Made by a program: the position numbers and the translations under genes
NCBI RefSeq assembly: GCF_014200305.1
Contig: NZ_JACHBL010000001.1
Coordinates: forward strand, 1,240,001 to 1,304,000
Source of the DNA: Neomicrococcus lactis
Lineage (GTDB): Bacteria; Actinomycetota; Actinomycetes; Actinomycetales; Micrococcaceae
Direction: 5' to 3'
DNA length: 64,000 nt
Notes under the pieces: model-generated
The model's database searches: none
Seen by the model: the letters and a program-made list of their open reading frames with translations, nothing else
Told to the model about the DNA's origin: nothing
In this document: piece after piece, positions 43,269 to 52,107 of the stretch
Position numbering within the stretch: position 1 is the first letter of the stretch
Layout of the letters: each line of letters starts with the position of its first letter

Positions 43269-45251
43269 TTACGCGGCCGGTTCAATCCGGGCCAGGACTT
43301 GGTTCTTGCTGACTTGGTCCCCCATCGAGACCAAAATCTTGACGGTGCCGGATACTTCCGCCACCACGGCGTGCTCCATCTTCATGGCTTCCACTCCCAC
43401 GAGCGTCTGACCTGCGGAAACGGCGTCGCCGTCTTGCACCGCAATGGACACCACGGCACCCGGCATCGGCGAGCGCGCCTCCGGGTCACCTGCACTGGTT
43501 TCGCGTGCCTTGGCTGCTCGGGAGCGCGCTACGGCTTGCGTGCGTGTGAGCTTACGAATTTCGAAGGTCCCGGACGTGCCGTGCGCCCAGACGGTGCTGG
43601 GGTCAGTTGGATGAGGGAGTACGACGACGCCGCTCACTTCCTGCTCCCCCGGCACGGATACTTCCACGAGGTTGTCATCAATCTCGAGAGCCAGGCGCGT
43701 GGGATAGGACGCGCCGGAGATGCGCCAACCGTCGCCGAGTTGCCACGGTGAAATCCACTCGCCGTGTGTCGACGGTGATTGGTAAGGGAACGGGGACATG
43801 GATGGGGACGTGGATGTTGACCGCAGCGAGTACGCCACCTCAGCGAGATCCTCCGGTGATATTCGTTGCCGTTCCGGCTGGCCGGCGTCGTCGATGAGCT
43901 TGGTGTTAAGGGCACCTGCCTGCACGTCTTTTCTCGCCAACAGTTGGCGCAGGAAGTCAATGTTCGTGCGCACGCCGAAGACCGTGGTGTCTGCAAGCGC
44001 GGCGTCGAGACGCTTGAGGGCTTCGCTGCGATCAGCACCCCATGAAATGAGCTTGGCAATCATGGGGTCGTAGTACGCAGAGATGGTTCCCGGGCCATCC
44101 AGCGCGCTGTCCACGCGCACGTGTTGGCTCTGCGGCGTGAGGAACTCGAAGATGTCCCCCACCGACGGCAAGAAACCACCGGCTGGATCCTCGGCATAGA
44201 CCCGTGCTTCTACCGAGTGTCCTTCGATGCTCAGATCTTCTTGCTGGAAGCCGAGCGTCTCGCCTGCGGCCACGCGGACTTGCCATTCCACCAGATCCAA
44301 GCGTTGGCCGTTGGCACGGACCACTTCTTCGGTGACCGGGTGCTCCACCTGAAGGCGCGTGTTCATCTCCATGAAGAAGAACTCATTCGGCCGATCATCC
44401 GAGACCAAAAATTCCACGGTGCCAGCGCCCACATAGTTCACGGAGCGAGCGGCGTTGACGGCCGCTTCGCCAATACGGGCGCGAATCTGTGCGCCCTCGC
44501 TCAAATTCTCGAAGAGTGCCGAGGGTGCTTCTTCAATCACCTTTTGGTGGCGACGCTGCAAAGAGCATTCGCGTTCGAACAAGTACACGGTGTTTCCGTG
44601 GGTGTCCGCCATGACTTGCACTTCTATGTGGCGGGGGTTCTTGACGAGTCGTTCAATGAAGAGGGTGTCATCGCCAAAAGCTGAGGCTGCAGTGCGGCGA
44701 GCACTTGCGAGTGCCGCGGGCATGTCTTCGAGGCGATCCACCGCGAACATGCCCTTGCCGCCGCCACCGGCTGAAGGCTTAATGAGCACCGGGAAACCGA
44801 TGTTTTCCGCGGCGCGCAAGAGAGCGTCGTCGTCCAATCCCGGCTCAGCGATACCCGGAACCGTTGGAACCGCGTGGGACTCGACGTGTTGCTTGGAGCG
44901 AATCTTGTCACCCATCGCGTGGAGCGATTCGATGGACGGACCGATGAAGACGATCCCAGCCTCCTCAAGTGCCCGAGCGAAGTCCACGTTTTCTGAGAGG
45001 AATCCGTAGCCAGGATGCACGGCTTCTGCACCGGACTCGAGGCATGCCTGAATGAGGGCAGGGATAGAAAGGTAGCTTTCCGTGGCGGCAGCACCACCGA
45101 TGTGGACGGCGAGGTCAGCCTCGCGGACATGCGCGGCGTCCTGATCAGCGTCCGAATACACGGCGACTGATCGAATGCCCATCTTCTTCAGCGTGCGCAT
45201 GACACGGCGCGCGATTTCTCCGCGGTTAGCAACAAGGACGGTGGAGAACAT
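43269..45251 (-). CDS. Acyl-CoA carboxylase alpha subunit (biotin carboxylase-BCCP), AccA1-like
   Basis: 660 residues. The N-terminal biotin carboxylase has ATP-grasp parts KPSAGGGGKGMF, RECSLQRRHQKVIEEAPS and FMEMNTRLQVEHPVTE. A linker/BT region follows, and the C-terminal biotinyl domain carries EAMKMEH with the biotinylated Lys at about 624. With the beta subunit next door it most likely forms 3-methylcrotonyl-CoA carboxylase, the third step of leucine breakdown. AccA1/AccD1 of mycobacteria has this role. It is 3 nt from the beta-subunit gene. Confidence 0.92.
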   Translation of the reverse strand: MFSTVLVANRGEIARRVMRTLKKMGIRSVAVYSDADQDAAHVREADLAVHIGGAAATESYLSIPALIQACLESGAEAVHPGYGFLSENVDFARALEEAGIVFIGPSIESLHAMGDKIRSKQHVESHAVPTVPGIAEPGLDDDALLRAAENIGFPVLIKPSAGGGGKGMFAVDRLEDMPAALASARRTAASAFGDDTLFIERLVKNPRHIEVQVMADTHGNTVYLFERECSLQRRHQKVIEEAPSALFENLSEGAQIRARIGEAAVNAARSVNYVGAGTVEFLVSDDRPNEFFFMEMNTRLQVEHPVTEEVVRANGQRLDLVEWQVRVAAGETLGFQQEDLSIEGHSVEARVYAEDPAGGFLPSVGDIFEFLTPQSQHVRVDSALDGPGTISAYYDPMIAKLISWGADRSEALKRLDAALADTTVFGVRTNIDFLRQLLARKDVQAGALNTKLIDDAGQPERQRISPEDLAEVAYSLRSTSTSPSMSPFPYQSPSTHGEWISPWQLGDGWRISGASYPTRLALEIDDNLVEVSVPGEQEVSGVVVLPHPTDPSTVWAHGTSGTFEIRKLTRTQAVARSRAAKARETSAGDPEARSPMPGAVVSIAVQDGDAVSAGQTLVGVEAMKMEHAVVAEVSGTVKILVSMGDQVSKNQVLARIEPAA

Positions 45252-45254
45252 GTG

Positions 45255-46862
45255 TCACATCCTGAAGAGACCAAAAGAGGTCTCGCGTAGAGGGGTGCGG
45301 GAGACAACGTCTAGTGCCAGGCCCACCACGCGGCGCGTGTCTGCGGGATCGATAATGCCGTCATCCCACAATCTGGCCGTGGAATAATAGGGGTTGCCCT
45401 GGTCTTCGTACTGTTGGCGAATGGGTGCACGGAAGGCCTCTTCTTCTTCAGCGCTCCACGTGGCGCCCGTCGCTTCAAGGCCATCGCGCTTGACGGTGGC
45501 CAAGACGGAACTTGCCTGATTGCCGCCCATGACGGAAATGCGGGCGGCGGGCCACATCCACAAGAACCGTGGGCTGTACGCGCGGCCGCACATGGCGTAG
45601 TTGCCTGCGCCGAAAGAACCACCAATAATCACCGTGAGCTTGGGGACGCGGCAGGAGGCCACGGCGGTCACGAGCTTCGCGCCATCCTTGGCGATGCCGC
45701 CGGCTTCCGCGTCCTTGCCCACCATGAATCCGGAGATGTTCTGGAGAAACAGCAGCGGAATGCCGCGCTGATCGCACAGCTCAATGAAGTGCGCACCCTT
45801 GAGTGCGGACTCGGAAAACAACACACCGTTGTTGGCCACAATGCCCACGGGAAAACCGTGGATATGGGCGAATCCGGTGACCAAGGTTTCTCCGTAGTTC
45901 GCCTTGAACTCGTGGAACTCGGAACCGTCAACCAGGCGAGCGATGACCTCGTGAACGTCATAGGACGCGTTGACGTCCGTGGGCACCACACCGTAGAGCT
46001 CTTCGGGATCAAACAGCGGAGCTTGGACCGTCTTCACGTCGATGACCGGGGCTGGCGTCTGTGGAAGTGACTCCACGATATTCCGCACGATTTCCAGTGC
46101 GTGCTCGTCATTGTCTGCGAGGTGGTCTGCAACCCCGGAAACTTTGGCGTGCAGGTCGCCGCCACCCAGCTCCTCTGCCGTCACCACTTCGCCAATAGCC
46201 GCTTTCACCAGCGGAGGACCACCCAAGAAAATGGTGCCTTGATTGCGGACAATCACGGTCTCATCACTCATGGCCGGCACATACGCGCCGCCAGCCGTGC
46301 AGGAGCCCATGACTGCTGCGATCTGCGGGATCTTTGCTGCCGAGAGATTGGCCTGGTTATAAAAGATGCGGCCGAAGTGTTCGCGATCCGGGAAGACTTC
46401 ATCCTGCTTGGGCAAGAACGCGCCGCCGGAGTCCACCAAATAGATGCACGGCAGCTTGTTTTCGAGGGCAATTTCTTGAGCGCGCAAATGCTTTTTGACG
46501 GTCATCGGGTAATAGGTGCCGCCCTTGACTGTGGCGTCATTGCACACAATCATGACGTGGCGACCTTTGACCAGACCGATGCCCGCGATGACGCCGGCTG
46601 CGGGAGAATCGCCGTCGTACATGCCCTCCGCTGCCAACGGCGCTACTTCAAGGAAGGGCGAACCGTCATCCAGCAAGCGATTCACGCGCTCGCGGGGCAA
46701 TAATTTTCCGCGCGCTACGTGACGCTCGCGCGACGCCTCCGAGCCACCGAGCGCAACGCGAGCCAAGCGTTCCTTCAGCTCGGCGACGAGACCGCGCTGA
46801 GCGGCGTCGTTCACCAGAAATGCCTCGCCAGCGCTGTCAACGCTAGATTCGAGCTGTTCCAT
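45255..46862 (-). CDS. Acyl-CoA carboxylase beta subunit (carboxyltransferase), AccD1-like
   Basis: 535 residues of the crotonase-fold carboxyltransferase family. [54 protein letters not shown] and [16 protein letters not shown] are the features that bind CoA and biotin and point to the methylcrotonyl-CoA type. It is the first gene of the leucine operon. Its start at 46862 faces the TetR gene across a 102-bp gap with two palindromes, so it is probably repressed by that regulator. Confidence 0.93.
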   Translation of the reverse strand: MEQLESSVDSAGEAFLVNDAAQRGLVAELKERLARVALGGSEASRERHVARGKLLPRERVNRLLDDGSPFLEVAPLAAEGMYDGDSPAAGVIAGIGLVKGRHVMIVCNDATVKGGTYYPMTVKKHLRAQEIALENKLPCIYLVDSGGAFLPKQDEVFPDREHFGRIFYNQANLSAAKIPQIAAVMGSCTAGGAYVPAMSDETVIVRNQGTIFLGGPPLVKAAIGEVVTAEELGGGDLHAKVSGVADHLADNDEHALEIVRNIVESLPQTPAPVIDVKTVQAPLFDPEELYGVVPTDVNASYDVHEVIARLVDGSEFHEFKANYGETLVTGFAHIHGFPVGIVANNGVLFSESALKGAHFIELCDQRGIPLLFLQNISGFMVGKDAEAGGIAKDGAKLVTAVASCRVPKLTVIIGGSFGAGNYAMCGRAYSPRFLWMWPAARISVMGGNQASSVLATVKRDGLEATGATWSAEEEEAFRAPIRQQYEDQGNPYYSTARLWDDGIIDPADTRRVVGLALDVVSRTPLRETSFGLFRM

Positions 46863-46885
46863 GGACCCTCCGCGGATCTCTTGAA

Positions 46886-46901
46886 GTTAATCGTCATTTA
46901 C
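46886..46901. promoter_or_regulatory. Candidate TetR operator 1
   Basis: GTTAATCGTCATTTAC is an imperfect palindrome, with arms GTTAAT/ATTTAC matching at 5 of 6 positions. It shares 12 of 16 bases with operator 2 and lies between the divergent leucine operon and the tetR gene. Confidence 0.55.
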
Positions 46902-46910
46902 TGAGATCAT

Positions 46911-46926
46911 GTTAGTCAGCATTAAC
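46911..46926. promoter_or_regulatory. Candidate TetR operator 2
   Basis: GTTAGTCAGCATTAAC has the form GTTARTCRKCATTWAC, like operator 1, starting 25 bp away. Both fit a dimeric regulator bound at two sites in the divergent promoter region. Confidence 0.58.
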
Positions 46927-46964
46927 CGAGAATGTAAAGTGGGTCACACTTTGCAGGAGGATTC

Positions 46965-47564
46965 ATGAGCGATACACCAGTCACCAAGCGCGGCACCGCC
47001 AAACTCGAGCGCCGCACCGAGCTCTTGCGCGCCGCCGGAGAACTTTTTGGGCGCTCTGGTTTCGCGAACGTGTCCCTTGAAGACCTCGGCAAAGAAGTGG
47101 GCATCAGCGGACCCGCTGTGTATCGTCATTTCCCCAACAAGTCCGCAGTGCTCGCCACCCTTTTGATTGACGTCAGCGTTCACTTGCTCGAAGGCGGCCA
47201 AAAAGTCAGCGAGTCCGGCAAGCCGCCCACAGAAACGCTTGAAGATCTTGTGGCCTTCCACGCGGACTTCGCGTTTTCCTCCCCCGAAGTTATCCGCATT
47301 CAGGACCGCGAATGGCGCAATCTTGAGCCAGCCGATCTAGAACGCGTGAGGGATCTGCAGTTGCGCTACATCTCTCTCTGGGCGGATCAGCTCGAAAAGC
47401 TCCACCCGAACGAGACCGCATCAGACGCCCGCTTTCGCGCCCGCTCCGTCTTTGGCCTGCTCAATTCCACGCCGCACACCGTCGGCGGAACCGAGACGAA
47501 AGTTAGCGCACGAAAGAAACTGCTCTCCTCGCTCGCTCTCGCAGCGCTAACCGCCGACGCTTGA
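46965..47564 (+). CDS. TetR family regulator of the leucine catabolism operon
   Basis: 199 residues. The N-terminal helix-turn-helix is clear: TELLRAAGELFGRSGFANVS, LGKEVGISGPAVYRHFPNKS. The C-terminal helical ligand domain (LRYISLWADQLEKL, KKLLSSLALAAL) probably senses an acyl-CoA. The start ATG follows GCAGGAGG. It diverges from accD1, and the two palindromes in the gap suggest it represses both the operon and itself. The specific ligand is not predictable here. Confidence 0.88.
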   Translation: MSDTPVTKRGTAKLERRTELLRAAGELFGRSGFANVSLEDLGKEVGISGPAVYRHFPNKSAVLATLLIDVSVHLLEGGQKVSESGKPPTETLEDLVAFHADFAFSSPEVIRIQDREWRNLEPADLERVRDLQLRYISLWADQLEKLHPNETASDARFRARSVFGLLNSTPHTVGGTETKVSARKKLLSSLALAALTADA

Positions 47565-47697
47565 GCGCTGATCTGGCAGGTCTCCGCGTTTCATGTGCGC
47601 GAAACAAGTAACCTAGAGAGCAACGTATGTGTCGGGTCGCCGTCGTATGTCAGATAGTTGAACGTCATCTATCGGCGCCGAAATTTGGAGGTAAGCA

Positions 47698-48162
47698 GTG
47701 AAGCTTCGCGAAGTACAGTCCTCAGATCTTGAGAGCTTCTTTGAGCACCAGCAGGATCCCGAAGCCATGGAGATGGCTGCCTTTACCGCCAAAAACCCGG
47801 CGGACCGCGGCGTCTTCAACTACCACTGGAGCCTCATGCTGAAGGACCCAGAGACTTTCATCCGCACCATTGAAGTTGACGGCGAAGTGGCCGGCAACAT
47901 CGTGGCGTACCCCTACGAAGACGCCTACGAAATCAGCTTCTGGACGGACAAGAAGTACTGGGAGCAAGGCATCACCACCTCCGCAGTAGACGCTTTCTTG
48001 GCAGAATTCACCAAGCGCCCACTACGCGCGCGTGTAGTCACAGACAACGTAGGTTCCAAGAAGATCCTGGACCGCCGCGGCTTTGTAGTCATCGGTGAAA
48101 ACGAAGACTTCGCGAATGCCCGCGCTGCCGTGGTCAAGGAATACATCATGGAGCTTCGGTAG
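47698..48162 (+). CDS. GNAT acetyltransferase (RimJ/RimL type)
   Basis: 154 residues with an ideal GGAGGTAAGCA before GTG 47698. The fold is visible from the N-terminus (MKLREVQSSDLESFFEH), then VDGEVAGNIVAYPY, the acetyl-CoA region YWEQGITTSAVDAFLAE and RVVTDNVGSKKILDRRGF. This is the RimJ/RimL-like group that acetylates protein N-termini or small molecules. It lies alone between the tetR gene and the convergent E2 gene, with a terminator hairpin after it. Confidence 0.88.
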   Translation: MKLREVQSSDLESFFEHQQDPEAMEMAAFTAKNPADRGVFNYHWSLMLKDPETFIRTIEVDGEVAGNIVAYPYEDAYEISFWTDKKYWEQGITTSAVDAFLAEFTKRPLRARVVTDNVGSKKILDRRGFVVIGENEDFANARAAVVKEYIMELR

Positions 48163-48189
48163 AAAAGCCCCACACTTAGACACAAAGGA

Positions 48190-48253
48190 ACTCGTCGCCG
48201 AGTAGTGATTCACAAATACTTCCCCCATGGGGAACCACTTTTCAGCGACGAGT
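48190..48253. terminator. Convergent terminator structure between GNAT and E2 genes
   Basis: ACTCGTCGC (48190-48198) pairs with GCGACGAGT (48245-48253). The 46-nt interior contains a second hairpin around TCCCC/GGGGA. It lies between the two convergent stop codons. No long T-run is seen. Confidence 0.45.
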
Positions 48254-48278
48254 CCTCTGGTGAGCTCGTCCCGAACGG

Positions 48279-49676
48279 TTAGACGAGCGTCATGAGCGAT
48301 GCCGGATCTTCAAGAACCGCCCCCAGTTCGCTCAAGAATTTCGAGCCCTGCTCCCCGTCCACCAGTCGGTGATCGAAGGACAGGCTCAACGTCATGACCT
48401 CGCGCAGCTTGATCTTGCCCTTGTGCGCCCACGGCTGTTTCCGCACCTGACCCATGGCGAGAATCGCTGCCTCACCTGGGTTGATGATTGGCGTACCAGC
48501 ATCCACACCAAACACGCCTACGTTGGTGATCGTGAACGTGCCCTGAGTGAGTTGCTCTGGCGACGACTTGCCTTCGCGCGCAGTGACCACGAGATCCGTC
48601 AACGCATCCGCAAGCTCGCGAAGAGACATGCTCTGCGCGTCCTTGATGTTCGGAACCATCAGTCCGCGAGGAGTCGCCGCGGCAATGCCGAGATTCACGT
48701 AGTTCGGGGTGACGATTTCGCCAGCGGCTTCATCCCAGCGCGAGTTGAGTTCCGGGTGCCGCATGAGTCCCATCGACACCACCTTCGCCACGATGGTCAT
48801 GGGCCCCAGACGAACGCCGGCGAACTCCTTGTTCTCCTTGAGCGAGCGAATGAGCTTCATGGTTTTCGTGACGTCTACCGTCAAGAACTCCGTGACGTGC
48901 GGCGCGGTGAACGCGCTGCTCACCATCGCGGCGGCGGTAGCTTTGCGCACGCCCTTGATGGGCGTCCGCGTCTCGCGTGCGCCAGCTACACCAGTAGCCG
49001 TCACGACGCTTGGCGCCACTGTTGTTGCAGTTGCCGCTACAGTCGCTGCGGCCGGCGAGGCCGCGGGGGCTGCGGACGGCTTGATGAAGTTCTCCACGTC
49101 CTCCCGCGTGATGAGTCCCGCGGGGCCGGTTCCAGTCACGAGTTCCAGATTTACCCCGGAATCGCGCGCAAATTTGCGCACCGGTGGCGTCGAGCGCGGA
49201 CGCTCCGTCACGGTTTCGCGAGGCCTTTCCAGGACGACGACGCCGCCAGCTTGCGGAGCGCTGTCCGCGGCACCGACTGCAGCACCGACCGTGGCACGAG
49301 CACGTCGTTGCGGGCGACCCTTCTGGGCCACCTCAGCACCGTAGCCCACCAGTGTGGGTTGGCGGCGCTCTTCTTCTTCCTCCACCACTGCGTTACCTGA
49401 GGCGGCGCTAGAACCGGGAGCTGCGGCGTCGTGCTCAGAGGAAATCTGGAACGAAACGATTGGATCGCCGACGGGAACGGTCTGGCCAGGCTCGGCGAGC
49501 AAGTCCGCCACGACGCCCTCATAAGGGGACGGCAGTTCGACGACGGCCTTCGCGGTTTCGACTTCCGCAATGACCTGATTCAACTGGACGGAATCGCCGA
49601 CGGCGACCTTCCAGCTCAGCAGCTCTGATTCGGTGAGGCCTTCGCCAAGATCGGGAAGTTTGAATACTTGAAGCAC
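48279..49676 (-). CDS. bkdC: Branched-chain 2-oxoacid dehydrogenase E2 (dihydrolipoyl acyltransferase)
   Basis: 465 residues. An N-terminal lipoyl domain carries EVETAKAVVELP with the lipoylated Lys43. A linker, the peripheral subunit-binding domain (RKFARDSGVNLELVTGTGPA) and a catalytic domain ending in LSLSFDHRLVDGEQGSKFL with the active-site His follow. It moves the acyl group from E1 to CoA. Gene order E1alpha-E1beta-E2 and the nearby leucine operon point to the branched-chain complex; no E3 gene is present in the window. Confidence 0.9.
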   Translation of the reverse strand: MLQVFKLPDLGEGLTESELLSWKVAVGDSVQLNQVIAEVETAKAVVELPSPYEGVVADLLAEPGQTVPVGDPIVSFQISSEHDAAAPGSSAASGNAVVEEEEERRQPTLVGYGAEVAQKGRPQRRARATVGAAVGAADSAPQAGGVVVLERPRETVTERPRSTPPVRKFARDSGVNLELVTGTGPAGLITREDVENFIKPSAAPAASPAAATVAATATTVAPSVVTATGVAGARETRTPIKGVRKATAAAMVSSAFTAPHVTEFLTVDVTKTMKLIRSLKENKEFAGVRLGPMTIVAKVVSMGLMRHPELNSRWDEAAGEIVTPNYVNLGIAAATPRGLMVPNIKDAQSMSLRELADALTDLVVTAREGKSSPEQLTQGTFTITNVGVFGVDAGTPIINPGEAAILAMGQVRKQPWAHKGKIKLREVMTLSLSFDHRLVDGEQGSKFLSELGAVLEDPASLMTLV

Positions 49677-49679
49677 GGT

Positions 49680-50723
49680 CTACTTCCCTTCGAATCGAGA
49701 GTAAGAATTGGGACGATCGAGCGCGCGGTCTACACCGTCAAGGATGCGGTCAAGATCAGGGACATGATGCTTTTCGAGCTTGGATGGCGGGTATGGGAGG
49801 TCCCATCCGGTCACGCGAACCGGCGCGTGTTCGAGGTAGTGGAAGCAACGCTCCGTGACGCCCGTGGCTATTTCCGCGCCGAGACCGCCGGTGAGGGCAG
49901 CTTCGTGAGCGATCACCAAACGGCCCGTCTTGCGGACGGAGGCTTCGATGGTGCCGAAGTCGATAGGTGAGAGCGAGCGCAAGTCAATGACCTCGATCGA
50001 AATGCCTTCATCCTCGGCGGCCGTTGCGACGTTGAGGCACGTCTTGACCAGCGAACCGTAGGAGACGAGCGTGACGTGCTCGCCCTCTCGGGCCACACGA
50101 GCGGCGCCGAGTGGCAATCTGTCCTTGCCTTCTTCGATCCCGGTGAGGTCTTGCTTGTCGTGATAGTGGCGCTTTGGTTCGAAGAAGATCACAGGGTCTT
50201 CGCACGCGATGGCGTCCTGAATCATCCAATACGCTTCCGCCGGGCTCGACGGGCTCACCACTCGCAGACCCGGGGTGTGCACGAAGTACGCCTCGGGTGA
50301 TTCGGAGTGGTGCTCCGGTGAGCCGATGCCGCCGCCGAAAGGAATGCGAATGGTCATGGGGATAGTCACGGCGCCGCCCGTACGGTAGTGAATCTTGGCG
50401 ACTTGGGAAACGATCTGATCAAACGCCGGGTACACAAAGCCGTCGAACTGGATCTCCGGAACCGGCCGATAGCCACGGTACGCGAGGCCTACTGCGGTGC
50501 CGATGATGCCGGACTCTGCCAGCGGTGAATCAAGGACGCGGTGCTCACCGAACTCGGCTTGAAGTCCGTCCGTGATGCGGAAGACGCCGCCGAGCTTTCC
50601 AATATCCTCGCCCATGAGCAGGACCTTTGGATCATTCGCGAGGGCAGCGCGCAACCCCGCGTTGAGGGCTCCACCGAATGTGGTCTTGCCGAGTTTTTCA
50701 GTCTTCTGAAGGGCGGTCATCAT
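49680..50723 (-). CDS. bkdB: Branched-chain 2-oxoacid dehydrogenase E1 beta subunit
   Basis: 347 residues. Transketolase-type pyrimidine-binding domain: LLMGEDIGKLGGVFRITDGL, DSPLAESGIIGTAVGLAYRG (Glu for cofactor), IRIPFGGGIGSPEHHSES. C-terminal domain: GSLVKTCLNVATAAEDEGIS and LVIAHEAALTGGLGAEIATG. It pairs with E1 alpha to form the thiamine diphosphate-dependent decarboxylase. It overlaps the E1alpha gene by 4 nt and lies 3 nt before E2. Confidence 0.93.
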   Translation of the reverse strand: MMTALQKTEKLGKTTFGGALNAGLRAALANDPKVLLMGEDIGKLGGVFRITDGLQAEFGEHRVLDSPLAESGIIGTAVGLAYRGYRPVPEIQFDGFVYPAFDQIVSQVAKIHYRTGGAVTIPMTIRIPFGGGIGSPEHHSESPEAYFVHTPGLRVVSPSSPAEAYWMIQDAIACEDPVIFFEPKRHYHDKQDLTGIEEGKDRLPLGAARVAREGEHVTLVSYGSLVKTCLNVATAAEDEGISIEVIDLRSLSPIDFGTIEASVRKTGRLVIAHEAALTGGLGAEIATGVTERCFHYLEHAPVRVTGWDLPYPPSKLEKHHVPDLDRILDGVDRALDRPNSYSRFEGK

Positions 50724-51865
50724 GCACCTGCCTGAGTGCCGTCAAGAGTCTCGCCAAACTGCTCAAGGTAGGCGCCGTAGTGATCGCGCTGTTCATTGAT
50801 GCGTGGGTGCTCGTTGACGTAGACGTTCTCGAAGAGGTTCCGTGGCGTTGGCTCGACGGTCTCCTTGAGTTCCTTACGGACCACTGCGGCAATCTTGTCT
50901 GCAGCTTCCTGCGCCCTACGCTGGATGGCTTCCATGTCTGCGCCGGATTTTTCCAAATACTTGGAGAGACGATCTAGTGGGTCGCGCTCTTTCCAGTGCT
51001 CGAGCTCGGCCTGATCGCGGTAACGGGTAGGGTCATCCGCCGTCGTATGTGGACCCATGCGGTAGGTTACGGCTTCAATGAAGAACGGTCCCCCGCCATT
51101 GCGCGCCTGATCCAGGGCGCGACGCGTCACGGCGAGCACCGCGAGAACGTCATTGCCATCTACGCGAACGGCAGGGATACCGAAGCCGCGAGCACGCTCA
51201 GCGATATGCGTCTGGGACTGCAAACCCACCGGTTCAGAGATGGCCCAGTGGTTGTTCTGGCAGAAGAACACTGCCGGTGCATGATACGTGGCGGCAAAGA
51301 CCATGGCCTCGTTCACGTCACCCTGGCTCGTAGCGCCATCACCGAAGAAGCTCACTGCGGCGGCGTCCACGCCGTCCATCGCGAGACCCATCGCGTAGCC
51401 CACAGCATGGTGAGTCTGAGCGCCAATAATGATCTGTGGAGACGCAACGTTCATGTCATACGGATTCCACGAGGTAGCACTGGAACCGCGCCACACGCGC
51501 ATCAAGTCAGTGGGATTGACGCCGCGCAACACCATGACGCCGGACTCGCGATAAGACGGGAAGACGAAGTCATCCTTCTGCATAGCCCGGGCTGCGCCCA
51601 CTTGGGAGGCTTCTTGGCCCAACAGTGGTGGCCAGAGCGCCAATTCACCTTGACGCTGAAGCGCCGTTGCTTCAGTGTCAAGACGCCGGATGACCACCAT
51701 GTCTGTATAGAGGTCGGCGAGGTCTTCTTCGCTCAGATCGTTGACCCAAGGGTCATTGAGAGCGTTCGGAACACGATCGCCGCAAGGCTTGAGCATCTGC
51801 TCAAAGTGGTCGTCTCCAGCGGAGCTGAATTCCATATGTGCTGATCGATCAATTTGTAGGGACAC
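50720..51865 (-). CDS. bkdA: Branched-chain 2-oxoacid dehydrogenase E1 alpha subunit
   Basis: 381 residues from GTG 51865, which has AAGAAGGGTG upstream; GTG 51874 and ATG 51835 are other options. The thiamine diphosphate motif is VSFFGDGATSQGDVNEAMVF, ending in FFCQNNHWAIS. YRMGPHTTADDPTRYR matches the conserved loop of branched-chain E1 alpha, and LLGQEASQVGAARAM sits near the substrate channel. It is the first gene of the operon. Confidence 0.92.
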   Translation of the reverse strand: MSLQIDRSAHMEFSSAGDDHFEQMLKPCGDRVPNALNDPWVNDLSEEDLADLYTDMVVIRRLDTEATALQRQGELALWPPLLGQEASQVGAARAMQKDDFVFPSYRESGVMVLRGVNPTDLMRVWRGSSATSWNPYDMNVASPQIIIGAQTHHAVGYAMGLAMDGVDAAAVSFFGDGATSQGDVNEAMVFAATYHAPAVFFCQNNHWAISEPVGLQSQTHIAERARGFGIPAVRVDGNDVLAVLAVTRRALDQARNGGGPFFIEAVTYRMGPHTTADDPTRYRDQAELEHWKERDPLDRLSKYLEKSGADMEAIQRRAQEAADKIAAVVRKELKETVEPTPRNLFENVYVNEHPRINEQRDHYGAYLEQFGETLDGTQAGA

Positions 51866-51955
51866 GGTAAGCACCCTTCTTCAGGTCGGTTCCGTCTCGC
51901 CGCTTGTAAGCGAAGAGACAGTCGCAGGTACGCGGGGGTACCCGCGATGAGTGTG

Positions 51956-51984
51956 ACCTTACTCACTATCCGGTCAGTAATCAA
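51956..51984 (-). promoter_or_regulatory. Candidate promoter of the bkd operon
   Basis: On the minus strand TTGATT (51979-51984), a 17-nt spacer and TAAGGT (51956-51961) are placed about 90 nt before the E1 alpha start. The -10 match is only moderate. Confidence 0.35.
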
Positions 51985-52024
51985 CGACTCCCGATCTAGC
52001 AGCACGAATTCTTAGGCAAAAGAG

Positions 52025-52063
52025 AACCGTCGCAGCATCCCCCCAAAGGATGCTGCGACGGTT
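52025..52063 (-). terminator. Terminator of the actP-like symporter gene
   Basis: AACCGTCGCAGCATCC (52025-52040) pairs perfectly with GGATGCTGCGACGGTT (52048-52063), with a 7-nt loop. On the minus strand it is followed by CTCTTTT, as expected for an intrinsic terminator. It also insulates the bkd operon promoter. Confidence 0.85.
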
Positions 52064-52107
52064 CAGTCGTGTCGGCGATGTGCCGCGATTCGATGTGCTG
52101 CTTGAGG

